Positions 1-8,740 of a DNA stretch of 53,732 nucleotides are shown one piece after another. The notes under the pieces are model-generated. The model was not told where the DNA came from. It saw nothing but the letters and a program-made list of their open reading frames with translations, and searched no databases. The position numbers and the translations under genes are program-made. The first letter of the stretch is position 1, and the number at the start of each line of letters is the position of its first letter. Source of the stretch: Candidatus Saccharimonadota bacterium (GTDB lineage: Bacteria > Patescibacteriota > Saccharimonadia > Saccharimonadales > Saccharimonadaceae); NCBI GenBank assembly GCA_905371715.1, contig CAJPLV010000005.1, positions 1 through 53,732 of the forward strand, read 5' to 3'.

Positions 1-517
1 GAATAAAATGCCGGAATGAACCAATATGATCTAAGTGTCCGTGTGTAAAAATATGCGCGCGGATACGGTGTTTATTCTCCTCAAGCCAGGTGATGTCCGG
101 CGTAATGTAGTTAACGCCTGGGTAATCGCTGCCTGGAAACAAAAAACCCATGTCAATCACGATGATATCGTTATCGTATTCAATCGCGGTCATATTTTTA
201 CCGATACCCATCTCGCCAACGCCGCCGATCGGAATAATTTTAAGCGTTGGACGCGGTGCGCGCGGTTTTTTCGGCTGCATTGTCAAGCTAAATTGTTTGC
301 CGCCATAGCCGTTATACACAGATTTATTCACCGGTACGTTAATCACATGCTGCGACGCCTGCGCTTGCACGCCCTCGCTCGTACGGCGTTGTGCTCGAAA
401 AACTTCCCCTTTACGTGTCGTCGTAGCGTCAAGCACGGTGTTATTGGTTTTTTTACGTTGTTGCGGACGCTTAGATGCGTCATCCGCCTGTGGTTTTGCG
501 AGTCGTTGCTGACCCAT
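1..517 (-). CDS. rnj: Ribonuclease J, N-terminal part (cut by window edge)
   Basis: The first 172 codons of an RNase J; the rest lies beyond the left edge. A basic, Gln/Arg-rich, low-complexity extension of roughly 90 residues comes first. The metallo-beta-lactamase core then starts with IIPIGGVGEMGIGKNM, and the zinc motif HGHLDH appears just before the edge. RNase J family enzymes combine 5'-3' exonuclease and endonuclease activity in mRNA turnover and rRNA maturation. The start ATG at 515-517 is preceded by an AGGAGT ribosome-binding site at 525-530. With pnp 1.1 kb upstream on the same strand it forms an RNA-decay neighbourhood. The family call is secure; the role of the long extension is unknown. 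Confidence 0.93.
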   Translation of the reverse strand, partial: MGQQRLAKPQADDASKRPQQRKKTNNTVLDATTTRKGEVFRAQRRTSEGVQAQASQHVINVPVNKSVYNGYGGKQFSLTMQPKKPRAPRPTLKIIPIGGVGEMGIGKNMTAIEYDNDIIVIDMGFLFPGSDYPGVNYITPDITWLEENKHRIRAHIFTHGHLDHIGSFRHFI

Positions 518-671
518 AGATAGTACTCCTTTTGATTATCATAGTATAAAATTCAAAACTCAGAGTGCAGCGGCATTCATTATGCATAAAGAGAAACACC
601 TACCGCTTGCTAACTATTTTTAGTATAACAAATCAGCGCTATAGAGTCAATTGCGCTTAAACAGCCACGTA

Positions 672-707
672 AAATATCTCTGCAGATTGCCACCTGCAGA
701 GATATTT
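672..707 (-). terminator. Hairpin terminator after the 736-1620 gene
   Basis: A perfect 14-bp inverted repeat (672-685 with 694-707) with an 8-nt loop lies just downstream of the minus-strand gene ending at 736. The minus strand continues into a short T-rich run. It separates that gene from rnj. Confidence 0.75.
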
Positions 708-735
708 AGGCCGCGTAGCCGTATAAAAGTCTTTA

Positions 736-1620
736 CTAGCGCTGGAACTGTTTGCGATTCAAAATACTCACTACGCTATTAAGTTCAGTGCGGACTTCAC
801 CGCGCTCACCAAGCGCTTTCATGTTTGACGTCCACTCATTCGCGATGGTACTAATCTTGCGATATGCAGTACTATACTCGCTATACGCACTGCTATCATA
901 ATGTCCTGAGCTGCGCATCGCAACGTATTTTTCGATCGCGCTTTCGTATGATTTCAGTGCTGCAGTGATATCTATTACGAACTGCTTATTATACTGGTTC
1001 TTGATACCATTCTTAGCACTTTCAAGCTTTGTGCGCATCTCCCGAACGGGTGAAAGCGCGTCCTCTGACGACGACAAGCGGAGCAAGCTCGTGTCGAATG
1101 CTGGAGCAATCTTGCTATATGCCTCAGCCAGCCCATCAATTGCTTCATTAAACGCCGCCTGTTTGCTTTTTAGCTTTTCAAAACGTTCTTTTACGTCACT
1201 ATCGCCTGTGACTGCTTTCATTTTTGACAGCTTCTCAAGACCATCGTTAAACACTTTGCGAGTCTCATTAAGCGTCTCAGCCTTTACTCGCGACTGCGCA
1301 GCGCTTGTCGATGTTGAATAGTATGTAAATGCCGACGACGCCTTGTTATACGATTCCGTCACTTTATTTAGTTCTTGAGCTGCCGCCGCGTAATCTTTCG
1401 TGCTTGGCTTGCTTAAAACAACAAACGCCACGACAATCCCGACAATTAGCAGAATAAGTGCAATTACGCCGCTGATAATTCCGACGATCAAACCTGTCTT
1501 GTTGCCGCCGTTTGGACGAACCGGCGGCATGCCCATACCGGCAGGCGCCATCGCAGGCTGAAGCGGCACAGTAGGCGCCGTTGGCTTCGGAGGCGTTGGT
1601 GGTGTTGGTTGTTTATTCAT
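736..1620 (-). CDS. Hypothetical single-pass membrane protein with Pro-rich N-terminus
   Basis: 294 residues of unknown function. The first ~40 residues are Pro/Ala/Met-rich and look disordered. One strongly hydrophobic segment follows (about residues 43-70), then a ~220-residue mostly helical, Lys/Ser/Ala-rich domain that would lie outside the cell if the N-terminus is cytoplasmic. There are no cysteines or catalytic motifs that I recognise. It lies downstream of pnp on the same strand with a 43-bp gap, and a hairpin follows its stop. The layout (Pro-rich tail, one membrane helix, helical domain) recurs in this window at 31711-32694. Coding is well supported by amino-acid composition; function is not. 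Confidence 0.8.
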   Translation of the reverse strand: MNKQPTPPTPPKPTAPTVPLQPAMAPAGMGMPPVRPNGGNKTGLIVGIISGVIALILLIVGIVVAFVVLSKPSTKDYAAAAQELNKVTESYNKASSAFTYYSTSTSAAQSRVKAETLNETRKVFNDGLEKLSKMKAVTGDSDVKERFEKLKSKQAAFNEAIDGLAEAYSKIAPAFDTSLLRLSSSEDALSPVREMRTKLESAKNGIKNQYNKQFVIDITAALKSYESAIEKYVAMRSSGHYDSSAYSEYSTAYRKISTIANEWTSNMKALGERGEVRTELNSVVSILNRKQFQR

Positions 1621-1663
1621 ATCCCTATTTCCTCGCTTACATTGCTATAGAGTTTATTATACC

Positions 1664-3784
1664 CTACTGTTCGACATTTTTCATCGTTAAGCTTAAACGC
1701 CCGCGGTCATCGATATCTGTTAGCTTCACGCGCACGTGCTGCCCCTCTTTCAATATATCCGTCACTTTGCCGACGCGTTTATTTGATAGCTGTGAAATAT
1801 GGAGCATGCCATCGACACCCGGCAAGATGTTTACGAATGCGCCAAAATCTTTAATCGTAACAACCGTACCACTATACGTTTTACCAACCTCTGGCTCCTC
1901 AACCAAACGTTTAATCCACGCAACCGCTTTCGCAATTGACTCGCCATCCGGGCTTGCCACCGTAATTAAGCCGTCTTCTTTAATATCGACCTCAGCACCT
2001 GTCTCGGCAGTAATCTTGTTGATCACCTCGCCGCCCTTGCCGATAACCGCACCGATTTTTTCCGGATTGATCTTAAGCTTTTCAATGCGCGGCGCATACG
2101 GGCTGAGGGTTTCACGCGGCGCTGGCAAAATACTCAGCATATGCTCCAAGATAAAGGCGCGCCCCGACTTTGACTGCTCAAGTGCCTGGCGCAGCACGTC
2201 AACCGGCAAACCATGCACTTTCATATCCATCTGTAAGGCAGTGATACCCTTGCTTGTACCGGTCACTTTAAAGTCCATGTCACCTGCAAAGTCCTCAGCA
2301 TCAGCAATATCGCTTAGCACATACGGCGTCTCGCCATCCATCATCAAACCCATCGCGATACCGCTTACTGGTGCCGTCAGCGGCACGCCAGCATCCATCA
2401 ATGCGAGACAGCTTGAACACGTTGCCGCCATTGACGTTGAGCCGTTCTGCGACATAATTTCCGTTACGCTGCGAATCGCGTACGGAAAGTCCTCAACGCT
2501 CGGCAAAACCGCCGTAAGCGCACGTTCTGCCAGATAGCCATGTCCGATTTCGCGACGCCCCGGGCTGCCCATACGCTTGACTTCGCCAACGGTATAGCCC
2601 GGTGCATTATAGTGGTGCATGTAGCGCCGCTCGTCGTCAGTCCGCTCCATCGTATCAACCAGCTGCGCGTAACTGAGCGGTGCAAGCGTCACGATATTCA
2701 TGCCTTGCGTCACACCGCGCGTGAACAAGCTTGAGCCGTGGGCGCGCGGCAAAATTCCAACCTCGCTTGACAACGGGCGGATTTCCGTCAGCGCACGGCC
2801 ATCAGGACGCTTGCCGTCTTCAACAATACCGCGGCGCACATCTTTATGCAGCGCCATCGTGAAGGCCTCGTCGTATTCATCGCGAACCTCATCGTAATCA
2901 ACCTCATCGTCAAGGGCTTTTGCCATCTCCTCGTGGAACTGCCAACGAATTTCGTTGACGACTTCATTACGCTCTGGGTACGGACGGCGGATTTTCTCGC
3001 CCAGCTTGCCGTCAACCCACGCGTCAGCCGTTGCCTGAACGGTTTCATTAGGCAATACTAACTCATACTCCTGCCGAACAGGCGCAACTTTTTCTGCCAG
3101 CTCTTTCTGCAAGCGAATTGCCGGCTGCATCATCTGGTGCGCCCATGTCATCGCATCGACAATCACAGTTTCCGATACCTCTTTAGCACCTGCTTCCACC
3201 ATCGTGATGCCGTGCTCAATACCAGCGACTACCAGATCTAAGTCACTCGCTGCACGCTCTTCTGGTGTTAAGAACGCTTTAAACTCGCCGTTCACGCGCC
3301 CAACACGCAGACCCACCACTGGTCCGTCAAATGGCGTGCCGGTTAGCATAAGTGCGCTTGACGCCGCAATCATTGCGATTACATCAGGACGGAATGCCGG
3401 ATCCATGCTTAGCACCGTTGCTACCACCTGCACCTCCTGGCGATAGCCTTTCGGAAATAGCGGGCGAATCGGGCGATCAATCAACCGCCCGACCAGCACT
3501 GCATCGTCGCTCGGACGGCCTTCGCGCTTAATAAATCGGCTGCCTGATATCTTGCCGGCTGCATAAAATTTTTCTTCATAATCAATACTCAAAGGGAAAT
3601 AATCCAGCGTCACTGGGCGCGAACCAACTTGCGCGCTGCCCAGCACCACCGTATCGCCGTAGCGCACCAACACGCTGCCCGTCGTACGAAAACCGACGCG
3701 GTTAACTTCTAGCGTGAGCGGACGGCCGCAAAAATCAGTCGTGACAGAGAAAATTTCTTTGCCGCTCGGGTTAATAATACTCAT
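1664..3784 (-). CDS. pnp: Polynucleotide phosphorylase
   Basis: 706 residues, the usual PNPase length. Two RNase PH-like domains are followed by a KH domain (KIGAVIGKGGEVINKI, about residue 570) and a C-terminal S1 domain (SGTVVTIKDFGAFVNILPG). The phosphorolytic core is recognisable (KREGRPSDDAVLVGRLIDRP; MGLMMDGE). The enzyme degrades RNA 3'-5' using phosphate. The start at 3784 is chosen because MSIINPSGKEIF aligns with family N-termini and has an AAGGAGCT site 6 nt upstream; a start at 3826 would add 14 atypical residues. Its promoter and a leader hairpin lie upstream. With RNase J and the oligoribonuclease at 33915 it supplies RNA turnover. Confidence 0.97.
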   Translation of the reverse strand: MSIINPSGKEIFSVTTDFCGRPLTLEVNRVGFRTTGSVLVRYGDTVVLGSAQVGSRPVTLDYFPLSIDYEEKFYAAGKISGSRFIKREGRPSDDAVLVGRLIDRPIRPLFPKGYRQEVQVVATVLSMDPAFRPDVIAMIAASSALMLTGTPFDGPVVGLRVGRVNGEFKAFLTPEERAASDLDLVVAGIEHGITMVEAGAKEVSETVIVDAMTWAHQMMQPAIRLQKELAEKVAPVRQEYELVLPNETVQATADAWVDGKLGEKIRRPYPERNEVVNEIRWQFHEEMAKALDDEVDYDEVRDEYDEAFTMALHKDVRRGIVEDGKRPDGRALTEIRPLSSEVGILPRAHGSSLFTRGVTQGMNIVTLAPLSYAQLVDTMERTDDERRYMHHYNAPGYTVGEVKRMGSPGRREIGHGYLAERALTAVLPSVEDFPYAIRSVTEIMSQNGSTSMAATCSSCLALMDAGVPLTAPVSGIAMGLMMDGETPYVLSDIADAEDFAGDMDFKVTGTSKGITALQMDMKVHGLPVDVLRQALEQSKSGRAFILEHMLSILPAPRETLSPYAPRIEKLKINPEKIGAVIGKGGEVINKITAETGAEVDIKEDGLITVASPDGESIAKAVAWIKRLVEEPEVGKTYSGTVVTIKDFGAFVNILPGVDGMLHISQLSNKRVGKVTDILKEGQHVRVKLTDIDDRGRLSLTMKNVEQ

Positions 3785-3837
3785 ATTCAGAGCTCCTTTC
3801 TTGCAGCAGAAGAGTAACAGGTACAAACTTTACGCGA

Positions 3838-3905
3838 TTTGCCTATTAGGCAAAGAGTAAAATTTATATCCATCACTTTCTGCTAATTATTGTACTCCTA
3901 TTATA
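3838..3905 (-). promoter_or_regulatory. pnp promoter and leader hairpin
   Basis: On the minus strand a TATAAT -10 box lies at 3900-3905, giving a leader of about 110 nt before the pnp start. The leader contains a small hairpin at 3838-3854 (stem TTTGCC/GGCAAA, 5-nt loop). In other bacteria pnp leaders are targets for autoregulation; whether this hairpin does that is inference. Confidence 0.55.
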
Positions 3906-3995
3906 CCGCACCCGCCGCGTATCTGCTACAATGAGTCGTAACGAATGAACATCTGTTCCTCTGGTTATCATCACTAAAAAAACCAAGGAGAATCT

Positions 3996-4475
3996 ATGGA
4001 ATACTACACCGGACGGCGCGTTAATGTGCGCGCTATCATTTACAAAAATGGTAAACTACTTGCCGTTAAGCACAAGCACGGCGAGGATATATCGCACTAT
4101 TACGCTGTGCCCGGCGGCGGACTTGATCCGCACGAATCGCTAGTCGACGGATTAGCACGCGAGCTGCGCGAAGAAACAGGCATAAACGCCGTCATTGGCA
4201 ATCTATTATTTATTCAGCAATTCCCATCCGCGCGCGCCGGCTACGCCGAAGAGTTAGAATTTTTCTTTACCGTCAAAAACCCTGATGACTTCACTAATAT
4301 TGACCTCGAAACCACCAGCCACGGCGCTGAAGAACTCGCCGTGTGCGAATTCGTCGATCCTGCTAGTGTCACGCTCTATCCCGAGTTTTTGCAGTCAATT
4401 GATCTTGTGGATTATATCAATAACGACCGTCCAGCACTTGTTATTGATAATTTGCATGAAATACATAAAAACTAG
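3996..4475 (+). CDS. NUDIX hydrolase
   Basis: 159 residues with a complete Nudix box: G-x5-E-x7-R-E-L-R-E-E-T-G-I (residues about 41-63), the metal-binding motif of hydrolases that cleave nucleoside diphosphates linked to another group. The ATG at 3996 has a strong AAGGAG site 6 nt upstream. A TACAAT hexamer at 3927-3932 may be its -10 box, which would leave a leader of about 55 nt. Transcribed divergently from pnp. The substrate cannot be told from sequence. Confidence 0.92.
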   Translation: MEYYTGRRVNVRAIIYKNGKLLAVKHKHGEDISHYYAVPGGGLDPHESLVDGLARELREETGINAVIGNLLFIQQFPSARAGYAEELEFFFTVKNPDDFTNIDLETTSHGAEELAVCEFVDPASVTLYPEFLQSIDLVDYINNDRPALVIDNLHEIHKN

Positions 4476-4530
4476 CAAAGCCCTCTTTCCGCCGGCATTT
4501 TAAGGTACGCGCGCTAATACAGCCGCAAAC

Positions 4531-5199
4531 TTATACTAATTCAACATTCTCCCGCGCCCACTCTAACGCCGCCTCGGTTCTCTTGCGCGCCTCCAGGCTT
4601 TTCTGAGTTGGACGGTCACTGCCCCACCACTGCCGCCATGCCCAGTCTGCCGGATTAAGACATTCTAAACAATCCATATGGACGAGCGTGCCATTAACAA
4701 ACGTCTCATTGCGTTCAGTGTAAACAAGTGTATAGCCGCTGCGTTCCAGTGCTTTACGGCTACCGCCATTCGGCTGTAGCACTGCCGATTTTATACGATG
4801 CAGCCCCAATTGCTCAAATGCGAAATATGTCCGTGCTTTGTGGCACGCACTCGCGATTCCCCTGCCCCAGTAGCTTGCATCACAGATCACTGAACCACTA
4901 ACCGCCTGGCGAATATGTTTACGAAGCCCCATATCCGTCAATGCGCTATTGCCGATAAGCCGGCGCTCACCGCTTTCAACCACCCAAATCCCCCACACGC
5001 GCGAGGTCTTGTCCTTAATCATCTTGTCATACCACTCTTCCTCAGTTTCTTTCGTCTGCACGCGGTTCGTCACATATTGAATAACTGAGTGATGCGCAAA
5101 ACCATCCGCAAACGTCGTCGCTTCCTCGCGCGTAAACGGTGCAAGCTCCAGCTGTAGCCTAGATTCGGTTGTTAACTTCATGATTGGTCCAAATGCCAT
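4531..5199 (-). CDS. GNAT-family N-acetyltransferase (RimJ/RimL-like)
   Basis: 222 residues. The fold is recognisable from TREEATTFADGF, the core strand RRLIGNSALTDMG, the acetyl-CoA region CDASYWGRGIASACHKA (variant of the Q/R-x-x-G-x-G/A loop), and GLHRIKSAVLQPNGGSRKAL, typical of the RimJ/RimL group. The start at 5199 has an AAGGAGC site 7 nt upstream; the longer reading to 5256 would run through that site. The acceptor (protein, peptide or small molecule) is unknown. Convergent with the Nudix gene. Confidence 0.88.
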   Translation of the reverse strand: MAFGPIMKLTTESRLQLELAPFTREEATTFADGFAHHSVIQYVTNRVQTKETEEEWYDKMIKDKTSRVWGIWVVESGERRLIGNSALTDMGLRKHIRQAVSGSVICDASYWGRGIASACHKARTYFAFEQLGLHRIKSAVLQPNGGSRKALERSGYTLVYTERNETFVNGTLVHMDCLECLNPADWAWRQWWGSDRPTQKSLEARKRTEAALEWARENVELV

Positions 5200-5364
5200 A
5201 ACAGTCGCTCCTTTTTCACTCGCTTCTCTTTCAGAGTATACACGACTAATCAGCAACGGACTAGGCGCCTCAGCATAAGCAGTTATATAAATCGCCTTAA
5301 CGCATTCACTCTAGGCAACAGCCTAAGATTATGCTACACTAATAGAGTATTTTGTTTTCCAAAT

Positions 5365-5457
5365 GGAGGAGTACCCAAGTGGCTGAAGGGGACGGTTTGC
5401 TAAATCGTTAGTGTGGGGAGACCTGCAGCGGGAGTTCGAATCTCCCCTCCTCCGCCA
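5365..5457 (+). tRNA. tRNA-Ser (anticodon GCU)
   Basis: Complete class II tRNA with acceptor GGAGGAG/CTCCTCC, a long variable arm, anticodon GCT at 5399-5401, and an encoded CCA end at 5455-5457. It reads AGC/AGU. An extended -10 (TGC then TACACT, 5335-5340) lies upstream and a rho-independent terminator follows. Confidence 0.97.
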
Positions 5458-5467
5458 GGAGCAAGAG

Positions 5468-5492
5468 AATGACCTAAGTCAGGTCATTTTTT
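5468..5492 (+). terminator. Rho-independent terminator after tRNA-Ser(GCU)
   Basis: An 8-bp perfect stem (5468-5475 with 5481-5488), 5-nt loop, followed by a run of T to 5492. Confidence 0.88.
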
Positions 5493-5533
5493 GATGTGAT
5501 AGCCGTGGGTATACGAATCAAACCTGCTCATGG

Positions 5534-5539
5534 TACAAT
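5534..5539 (+). promoter_or_regulatory. Extended -10 promoter, leaderless start
   Basis: TACAAT preceded by TGG (extended -10). It ends 6 nt before the ATG at 5546, so transcription should begin at the start codon. There is no Shine-Dalgarno sequence in between. Confidence 0.65.
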
Positions 5540-5545
5540 GAAGAT

Positions 5546-6424
5546 ATGCAAGACCAAGAGCCGCAAACCCAAGATTGGCAGCAACCAGCGCAATCAACTG
5601 CGCACGGAGCGTACCAGCCAATTCAAGATACGACACAGGCAACAAATACGGTGCCATCGCCTCAAACCTTGTCGTCATTTGCTGGACCTGCGGCGGTGTC
5701 CGAGGTGTCTCCAGCGCCAATTCCATCCGCCGAGTCTCCTGCAGCGCCGGAGGCACTGGCGACAACGCCTGTATCTCTACCAGAAACGCAAACAGCTTCA
5801 CAGCCCACTACTCCCGAAGTATCCGCGGCTTCTCCGTCTTCTCCTGAATTTTCCGATCCTACCGCTACGGCAGTAGCGCAGCAAGCTACCGAATCACCCG
5901 CTCAAGAATCACCAGATCAGCCCGACACTACGGATGACATGACGGCTGACGGTCTTCCTGACGACGAGATTCTCATCCGTTGGCAGGCGCTTGAGTATAT
6001 GCAGCACCAGCACGAGCCGATTTGGTATATCGGATTTGGCGCTACCGTACTTATACTCATTGCGGTGGCGATTTTTGTGTTCAAATCGCCAACATTTGCA
6101 GTACTCGTGCCGGTAATGGCGGTCGCATTAGCGTTATACGTTCGCCGCCCGCCCGCGACGATTGACTACACGGTGAGCCGCAAAGGAATTCACGTCAACG
6201 ATCGATTATATACGTTTGATCAATTCAAGTCGTTCAGTGTTGTGAGGCAGGAAACGACGAATCATGTTGTCCTTATACCGCGTAAACGCTTTCAGCTAGG
6301 ACAAAATATCTATTTCCCAACTGAAATCGGTGAAAAACTTGTCGATATGTTGGCGGCACGTTTGCCAATGAAGGAGACAAGCCCGGACATTATTGATAAA
6401 CTACTCGCAAAACTCCGTTTGTAA
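5546..6424 (+). CDS. Hypothetical membrane protein with disordered N-terminus and PH-like C-terminal domain
   Basis: 292 residues. The first ~145 are Gln/Pro/Ala/Thr/Ser-rich and probably disordered. Two adjacent hydrophobic segments (about 165-185 and 190-207) form a hairpin in the membrane. The last ~80 residues (IDYTVSRKGIHVNDRLYTFD and following) resemble the small beta-rich, PH-like domain seen after membrane hairpins in many CPR hypotheticals; this last point is from pattern, not a search. The start at 5546 is set by the -10 box 6 nt upstream. It sits alone between two tRNA genes. Function unknown. Confidence 0.82.
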   Translation: MQDQEPQTQDWQQPAQSTAHGAYQPIQDTTQATNTVPSPQTLSSFAGPAAVSEVSPAPIPSAESPAAPEALATTPVSLPETQTASQPTTPEVSAASPSSPEFSDPTATAVAQQATESPAQESPDQPDTTDDMTADGLPDDEILIRWQALEYMQHQHEPIWYIGFGATVLILIAVAIFVFKSPTFAVLVPVMAVALALYVRRPPATIDYTVSRKGIHVNDRLYTFDQFKSFSVVRQETTNHVVLIPRKRFQLGQNIYFPTEIGEKLVDMLAARLPMKETSPDIIDKLLAKLRL

Positions 6425-6437
6425 TGCCGAGCTCCTC

Positions 6438-6466
6438 TTGCACACCTGCCAGTATCGTGCTATGAT
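6438..6466 (+). promoter_or_regulatory. Sigma-70 promoter of tRNA-Arg
   Basis: TTGCAC (6438-6443), 17-bp spacer, TATGAT (6461-6466). The tRNA begins 12 nt after the -10 box. Confidence 0.85.
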
Positions 6467-6478
6467 TTAAGATGGTAT

Positions 6479-6555
6479 GCACCCGTAGCTCAGCTGGATA
6501 GAGCGTTTGCTTGCGGAGCAAGAGGTCGTACGTTCGAATCGTATCGGGTGTACCA
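6479..6555 (+). tRNA. tRNA-Arg (anticodon GCG)
   Basis: 77-nt class I tRNA with acceptor GCACCCG/CGGGTGT, D-arm with GCTC/GAGC, anticodon stem TTTGC/GCAAG, a 7-nt loop TTGCGGA giving anticodon GCG, T-stem GTACG/CGTAT, discriminator A and encoded CCA. It would read CGC/CGU directly with G34. Most bacteria use an ACG anticodon edited to inosine for this box, so a G34 version is unusual. The arginine identity features C35 and A/G73 are present. Confidence 0.93.
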
Positions 6556-6622
6556 CGATTTCGTCATACAAACCCTGGACCTGAGAGTCTGTTTTCTGTG
6601 GTTTGCAGAGTAACATTAGATT

Positions 6623-6649
6623 CCCATCCGTCATGGATGGGAGTTTTTT
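6623..6649 (+). terminator. Rho-independent terminator
   Basis: Stem CCCATCC/GGATGGG (6623-6629 with 6635-6641), 5-nt loop, then AG and six T. It ends the tRNA-Arg transcript; nothing else is visible in 6556-6622. Confidence 0.85.
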
Positions 6650-6712
6650 GAGCACGCTACGTAAATTAACCTACTCCTTGCTCCGCCCTCCTACCTATGA
6701 TTAAATATAACC

Positions 6713-7198
6713 ATGACGAACGAAGAACTCGCTGCGCAAGTAAAAGATCTAACTGTTCAGGTTCAAGACCTCGCAAGTGCCGTTAAAACACTAGCTGAAA
6801 CAATGAATGCTAAGTTTGAACAGATCGACAAGAGGTTTGAACAAATTGATGAACGTTTTAATCAGATCGACCAACGCTTCGAATCAATTGACACCCAGCT
6901 CTCCGCCATCCGCAAAGACCACAAGAACCTCACGGATACTGTGAAGGACATGGAGTTGCGCATCGATGAACGCTTTGCAAAGGTTGATGAGCGATTCAGC
7001 GGATTGGAAGCAGGACAATCAGCCATCCGTGCAGACATCGCTGGTCTTCGTCATGATTTGTTCATTGAAGAAGGCTCGCGCGAGACGGCAGATGCAGCTC
7101 TTTTGGACGACCAAGATGAGAAGTACAAATCTCTCGATAAGCGCCTGCGCCTGGTTGAAGCAAAGTTTCCGGATCTAGCACAAGGATCAGCGGCATAA
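6713..7198 (+). CDS. Coiled-coil protein with heptad repeats
   Basis: 161 residues, acidic, no membrane segment. Residues ~35-105 consist of 7-residue repeats of the form F-E/D-x-I-D-x-R (FEQIDKRFEQIDERFNQID, FAKVDERFSGLEAG), a continuous coiled coil. The second half (LRHDLFIEEGSRETADAALL, KSLDKRLRLVEAKF) stays helical. Similar repeat proteins are common in bacteria and phages as oligomerising rods, but no specific function can be given. A TATGAT at 6696-6701 lies 11 nt before the ATG with no ribosome-binding site between, suggesting a very short leader. Confidence 0.82.
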   Translation: MTNEELAAQVKDLTVQVQDLASAVKTLAETMNAKFEQIDKRFEQIDERFNQIDQRFESIDTQLSAIRKDHKNLTDTVKDMELRIDERFAKVDERFSGLEAGQSAIRADIAGLRHDLFIEEGSRETADAALLDDQDEKYKSLDKRLRLVEAKFPDLAQGSAA

Positions 7199-7328
7199 GC
7201 CTGCCGTAGCCTTGCTCTACGCGAATAAATCTACAGTAACACCCCGCGCACCATCTCTGAATCTGAACACTACGAAGACTACCCAGCTGCTAGAGAGCGA
7301 TTGCGAAAGACGCGTCGCCGCCGAAAAC

Positions 7329-8738
7329 CTACGACTGCAAATACTCTCCAATCCGCTCTTTCGCCCGCTCTACCGACGCGCTGTCAGGAATCATCACGTA
7401 CAGCGGCATCGCACCCATGCTATACGTTTGGCGGGTTGCGCCTGCACCGTCGACGCTCATTGACTCGACTTTCCAGCCCTTAAAATCATTGAGCTGCATT
7501 TTTATCAACGATGCAATCGTCTCCTGACTCATGTTTGTTTGCAACGAACTTTGCAACGTCGACAAAATTGCGTTATACCGCGTCAGGTTGCGCGGCTCGC
7601 TCATCTTCGCGACGATCGCCTCAATCACCTTCTGCTGGTTGCGCCCCCGCTGCCGATCACCGTCGCCAAAGCTATAACGCTCGCGTGCAAACTCAAGCGT
7701 TCGCTTGCTATCAAGCGTATTCTTACCCACTTGGAATGAATGAAACGCATAATCAGAATCAACCGTAATGTCGCCCACCACATCAACCATCTTCACGAGC
7801 GACGTAAAGTTCAACCGCACATAGTACGGGATCTCAACACCATACAAATCACCAAGCGTTTGCCGCGACATGTCAATGCCGTAAATGCCCGCATGCGTCA
7901 ACTTATCCGGCATACTCGCCACACCGTGCAGCTGCACATAATAATCCCGCGGCGTGTTTACGAGCAGCATCGTCCGCTTCGCCGGATTCATTACCGCTAG
8001 CATATTCACATCGCTCCGCGACACCTCGCCCACATCACCATACGTATCGATGCCGCTGATGTACAGCACAAACGGCTTCGTTACGTCAGTTTTCGGCGCA
8101 GCTCGGCGCTCATCGTCCCGCACCTTGTAAGTCGCAAGCGTCGCCACGCTGTCATAAAATTCACGGTAATTTTCTTGCAATACGCCCATATTCGCCGTTC
8201 GGATTGATGCCAATTCAACCGCGCCAGTGTTAAGCTGCTCCGTCAGCGCCATCAAACTGTCGTAGCTGCTCTGCGCCGCCGGCGTTACGTCAGCAAGTGC
8301 TTTCGCCGCCTTATCATGCAGCGTATCCGCCTCAATCATACCGACCGACCGAGCAGAATCAAGCGCTATGCTGCGGTCTTTCTTCGCGATAACCGTGTAT
8401 TCTACATAATTAACCTGCGGCGGCTGCACTGCACTCAAAAACGAGTTCACCGAGTGCCCGCTTTTGTACACGGCAACATTAGCAGCGATCATCACCATGC
8501 CAATCGCCATGAATAGCACGCCGCGCCATACCGCTTTCGACCGGCGCATCAACTGCCACAGCACAACGCCCGCCACCGCTGCATACAACGGCGCAATAAT
8601 ATATAAATACTTGTCGGGGATCACGCCCATCGCAAATAGGTTAATTCCTGCAGGGATCGCCGTCACAATGATACCCGCGCCAACCAACCGCTGCAGCCAC
8701 GCAAACAGCGACGTTTTCTGTTCTTTACTCACTTTCAC
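7329..8738 (-). CDS. LytR-CpsA-Psr (LCP) family protein
   Basis: 469 residues with three N-terminal membrane helices (about 17-39, 44-64, 75-92), then an extracellular LCP domain with the family signatures MLLVNTPRDYYVQL, DKLTHAGIYG, VDVVGDITVD and the Arg-rich RERYSFGDGDRQRGRNQQKV. LCP proteins transfer undecaprenyl-linked polymers (teichoic acids, capsule, arabinogalactan) to peptidoglycan. The exopolysaccharide operon 1.3 kb away is a plausible source of substrate (inference). GTG start at 8736-8738, only 2 bp after the VanZ-like gene, so translation is probably coupled. Confidence 0.93.
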   Translation of the reverse strand: MKVSKEQKTSLFAWLQRLVGAGIIVTAIPAGINLFAMGVIPDKYLYIIAPLYAAVAGVVLWQLMRRSKAVWRGVLFMAIGMVMIAANVAVYKSGHSVNSFLSAVQPPQVNYVEYTVIAKKDRSIALDSARSVGMIEADTLHDKAAKALADVTPAAQSSYDSLMALTEQLNTGAVELASIRTANMGVLQENYREFYDSVATLATYKVRDDERRAAPKTDVTKPFVLYISGIDTYGDVGEVSRSDVNMLAVMNPAKRTMLLVNTPRDYYVQLHGVASMPDKLTHAGIYGIDMSRQTLGDLYGVEIPYYVRLNFTSLVKMVDVVGDITVDSDYAFHSFQVGKNTLDSKRTLEFARERYSFGDGDRQRGRNQQKVIEAIVAKMSEPRNLTRYNAILSTLQSSLQTNMSQETIASLIKMQLNDFKGWKVESMSVDGAGATRQTYSMGAMPLYVMIPDSASVERAKERIGEYLQS

Positions 8739-8740
8739 TG

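Noticed and set aside
1581..2537. 318-codon plus-strand ORF inside pnp
   Set aside because: It is antisense to conserved PNPase motifs, has Ser/Thr-rich shadow composition and no initiation signal.
6779..7020. Short tandem DNA repeats in the 6713 gene as a CRISPR or VNTR
   Set aside because: The periodicity is the 21-bp heptad repeat of a coiled coil with diverged copies and no spacers.
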